Translations under genes and position numbers: made by a program
The notes under the pieces: model-generated
What the model was told of the DNA's origin: nothing
Databases searched by the model: none
The model's input: the letters and a program-made list of their open reading frames with translations, nothing else
Shown here: piece after piece, positions 62,793 to 64,000 of the stretch
How positions within the stretch are numbered: position 1 is the stretch's first letter
Layout: each line of letters starts with the position of its first letter
Origin: Methylibium sp. NZG
GTDB lineage: Bacteria > Pseudomonadota > Gammaproteobacteria > Burkholderiales > Burkholderiaceae_C
DNA length: 64,000 nucleotides
Direction of reading: 5' to 3'
Assembly: GCA_001263235.1 (NCBI GenBank)
Contig: LGRD01000006.1
Span: forward strand, 85,041-149,040

Positions 62793-63854
62793 TCAGGCCA
62801 CTTTCTTCAGCGGTGGGGCAGCCGGTGACGGCGCCGAGTCGGGCACGAGCGGGTGCGCCTCCGGGCCGATGTAGCTGCGCGTCGGGGCCGCGAATCCGCA
62901 CGACGTGCCGTCGGTCACCTGCACGCTGTCGTTCCACGGCAGCTTGTAGCGGCCAGCAGTCATGTCGGTCATGTAGGTGTAGGGGCAGTCCTGCGCGCCG
63001 CCCTTCACCGCCACGTAGCCGCGGTGGTAGAGCTGATAGATGTTATTCTCCACCCCCCAGCCTGTACGCGCTTCGCGCACCAGGTCGGGCCGCAACTCGC
63101 AGGTGATGATCTCGTCGGGCCGGCCGCTGCCCTCGACCATCACCGTGCCGTCGAAGTTGCAGAACATGCCTTCGCCCATCGAGTCGAAACTGCCGTCGCC
63201 GCCGCACATGCAGACGCTGGCGGTCTGCGCGAGGTTGCAAAAGGCGTTCGTCTGATTCGTGATGCGCCAGGCGTGGCGGATCGGCGCCGTGTAGCCTGCC
63301 GTGCGGATGATGATCTCGGCGCCCTTGTAGGCGGCCTCGCGAGCCATCTCGGGGAACATGCCGTCGTGGCAGATGATGAGCGCGAGCTTGGCGCCGCGTG
63401 GGCCGTCACACACCGGGATGCCGAGGTTGCCCGGCTCCCACGCCTCGGCCGGCACCCAGGGGTGCAGCTTGCGGTAGTAGAGCTTGATCTCACCGGTGTC
63501 GTCGATGATCAGGCCGCTGTTGTACGGGTTGCCGGTGGGGTTGAACTCCATGATGGAGAAGCAGCCCCAGATCTTGTTTGCGATGCAGGCTTGCTTCAAC
63601 GCGGCGACTTCGGGGCCGTCGAGCCGGCACATGATGGCCTCCGAGGTGTCCATGCTCAGCCCGTGCAGCGAATACTCGGGGAGCACCACCAGGTGAATCG
63701 CACCGTTGTTGCGGCGCGCCTTGGCGACCCTCTCGCACACACGCTGCGTTTGCGCGGTCAGGTCCTGCGGTGTCTTGACGACCGGGAGTTGCAGTTGCAC
63801 CAGGCCCAGCACCACGCCTTGCGGCGACTTGTTCAAACCACCGAGACCGCTCAT
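62793..63854 (-). CDS. amiF: Formamidase (nitrilase superfamily)
   Basis: 353 residues from ATG 63854 (AAGGAGC upstream). Catalytic Glu in LPEYSLHG, Lys in YYRKLHPW and Cys in ICHDGMFPE. Close in order and motifs to AmiF, which hydrolyses formamide to formate and ammonia: [20 protein letters not shown] and YKLPWNDSV are characteristic. An aliphatic amidase (AmiE) is the alternative. It is operonic with the cysteine hydrolase and follows an ABC permease. Confidence 0.85.
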   Translation of the reverse strand: MSGLGGLNKSPQGVVLGLVQLQLPVVKTPQDLTAQTQRVCERVAKARRNNGAIHLVVLPEYSLHGLSMDTSEAIMCRLDGPEVAALKQACIANKIWGCFSIMEFNPTGNPYNSGLIIDDTGEIKLYYRKLHPWVPAEAWEPGNLGIPVCDGPRGAKLALIICHDGMFPEMAREAAYKGAEIIIRTAGYTAPIRHAWRITNQTNAFCNLAQTASVCMCGGDGSFDSMGEGMFCNFDGTVMVEGSGRPDEIITCELRPDLVREARTGWGVENNIYQLYHRGYVAVKGGAQDCPYTYMTDMTAGRYKLPWNDSVQVTDGTSCGFAAPTRSYIGPEAHPLVPDSAPSPAAPPLKKVA

Positions 63855-63888
63855 AGGTTGCTCCTTGTCGACGTCATCGCCGCGCTGT

Positions 63889-64000
63889 TCATCGAGACAC
63901 GCCCAGCTCCACCGGCGCACCTTGCAGGCTGCGGCGCGGTGAGCAGGTCCAGATCAGAATCACCAGCGTCAGCACGTAGGGCACCGCGTGGAACAGGTGT
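63889..64000 (-). CDS. ABC transporter permease, 3' end only
   Basis: The 37 codons before the stop at 63889 read HAVPYVLTLVILIWTCSPRR...GAPVELGV, a hydrophobic segment followed by a short polar tail typical of the end of nucleoside/BMP-type ABC permeases. The gene continues beyond the window. It probably supplies substrate for the two hydrolases downstream. Confidence 0.6.
   Translation of the reverse strand, partial: HLFHAVPYVLTLVILIWTCSPRRSLQGAPVELGVSR

Overview
This is a GC-rich window from the chromosome of a Burkholderiales betaproteobacterium, probably of the Rubrivivax/Leptothrix/Piscinibacter (Sphaerotilaceae) lineage. That placement is inferred from gene order and protein character: TPR protein-mutM-dynamin-like GTPase-mutY-LON domain-rapZ-recN-nadK-hrcA is a typical Burkholderiales arrangement, and there are many Bug-type solute receptors, CaiB-type CoA transferases and REP-like dyads. 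There is no rRNA, CRISPR array, phage or IS transposase. One tRNA gene is present.

Layout. 1-10.9 kb is core housekeeping: DNA repair (mutM, mutY, recN), envelope and regulatory genes (dynamin-like GTPase, LON-domain protein, rapZ), nadK and the heat-shock repressor hrcA. A tRNA with CAT anticodon follows. 11.1-14.7 kb holds a D-aminoacylase and Bug receptor pair, divergent from a LysR regulator. 15.0-19.6 kb encodes a three-subunit molybdoenzyme best read as cytoplasmic sulfite dehydrogenase SoeABC. 19.8-23.3 kb has a thiolase, a RIO kinase and an M16 peptidase. 23.4-27.7 kb holds two divergent genes for coiled-coil proteins that share an almost identical C-terminal domain; one also has what looks like a degenerate class III nucleotide-cyclase domain. 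27.7-32.0 kb contains a lipoprotein hydrolase, an enoyl-CoA hydratase, a GST, an RraA-like protein and an EamA transporter. 32.1-37.7 kb is an operon of a VIT/VWA protein ending in a PEP-CTERM-like signal, an exosortase fused to an EpsI-like domain, and a stand-alone GT51 transglycosylase. 37.6-44.8 kb contains LemA/TPM proteins, RlpA, a Uma2 nuclease-like protein and lipoproteins.

44.8-50.4 kb is a catabolic cluster: LysR, HMG-CoA lyase family protein, CoA transferase, a frameshifted Bug receptor and a D-arginine dehydrogenase-like gene interrupted by an in-frame TAG. 50.5-58.2 kb carries small DUF genes, a ferredoxin-reductase-type flavoprotein, an acyl-CoA ligase, a GNAT acetyltransferase, a tautomerase and an orphan AbrB-type protein. 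58.3-61.4 kb is the distal half of a glycerol ABC-transporter operon (glpQ-glpU-glpV, transcribed right to left). It contains a 33-base poly-C tract and is cut off upstream by a large inverted-repeat element at about 61.5-62.0 kb. 62.1-64.0 kb encodes a biuret-hydrolase-like cysteine hydrolase, a formamidase-like amidase and the end of an ABC permease, probably a nitrogen-scavenging operon.

Most informative for follow-up: the paired coiled-coil/cyclase-like genes, the exosortase-VIT/VWA-transglycosylase operon, and the inverted-repeat/poly-C region that breaks the glp operon. The broken genes at 48.1 and 49.2 kb may be real decay or sequencing error. All functional statements rest on reading the sequence and family knowledge; no database search was run.
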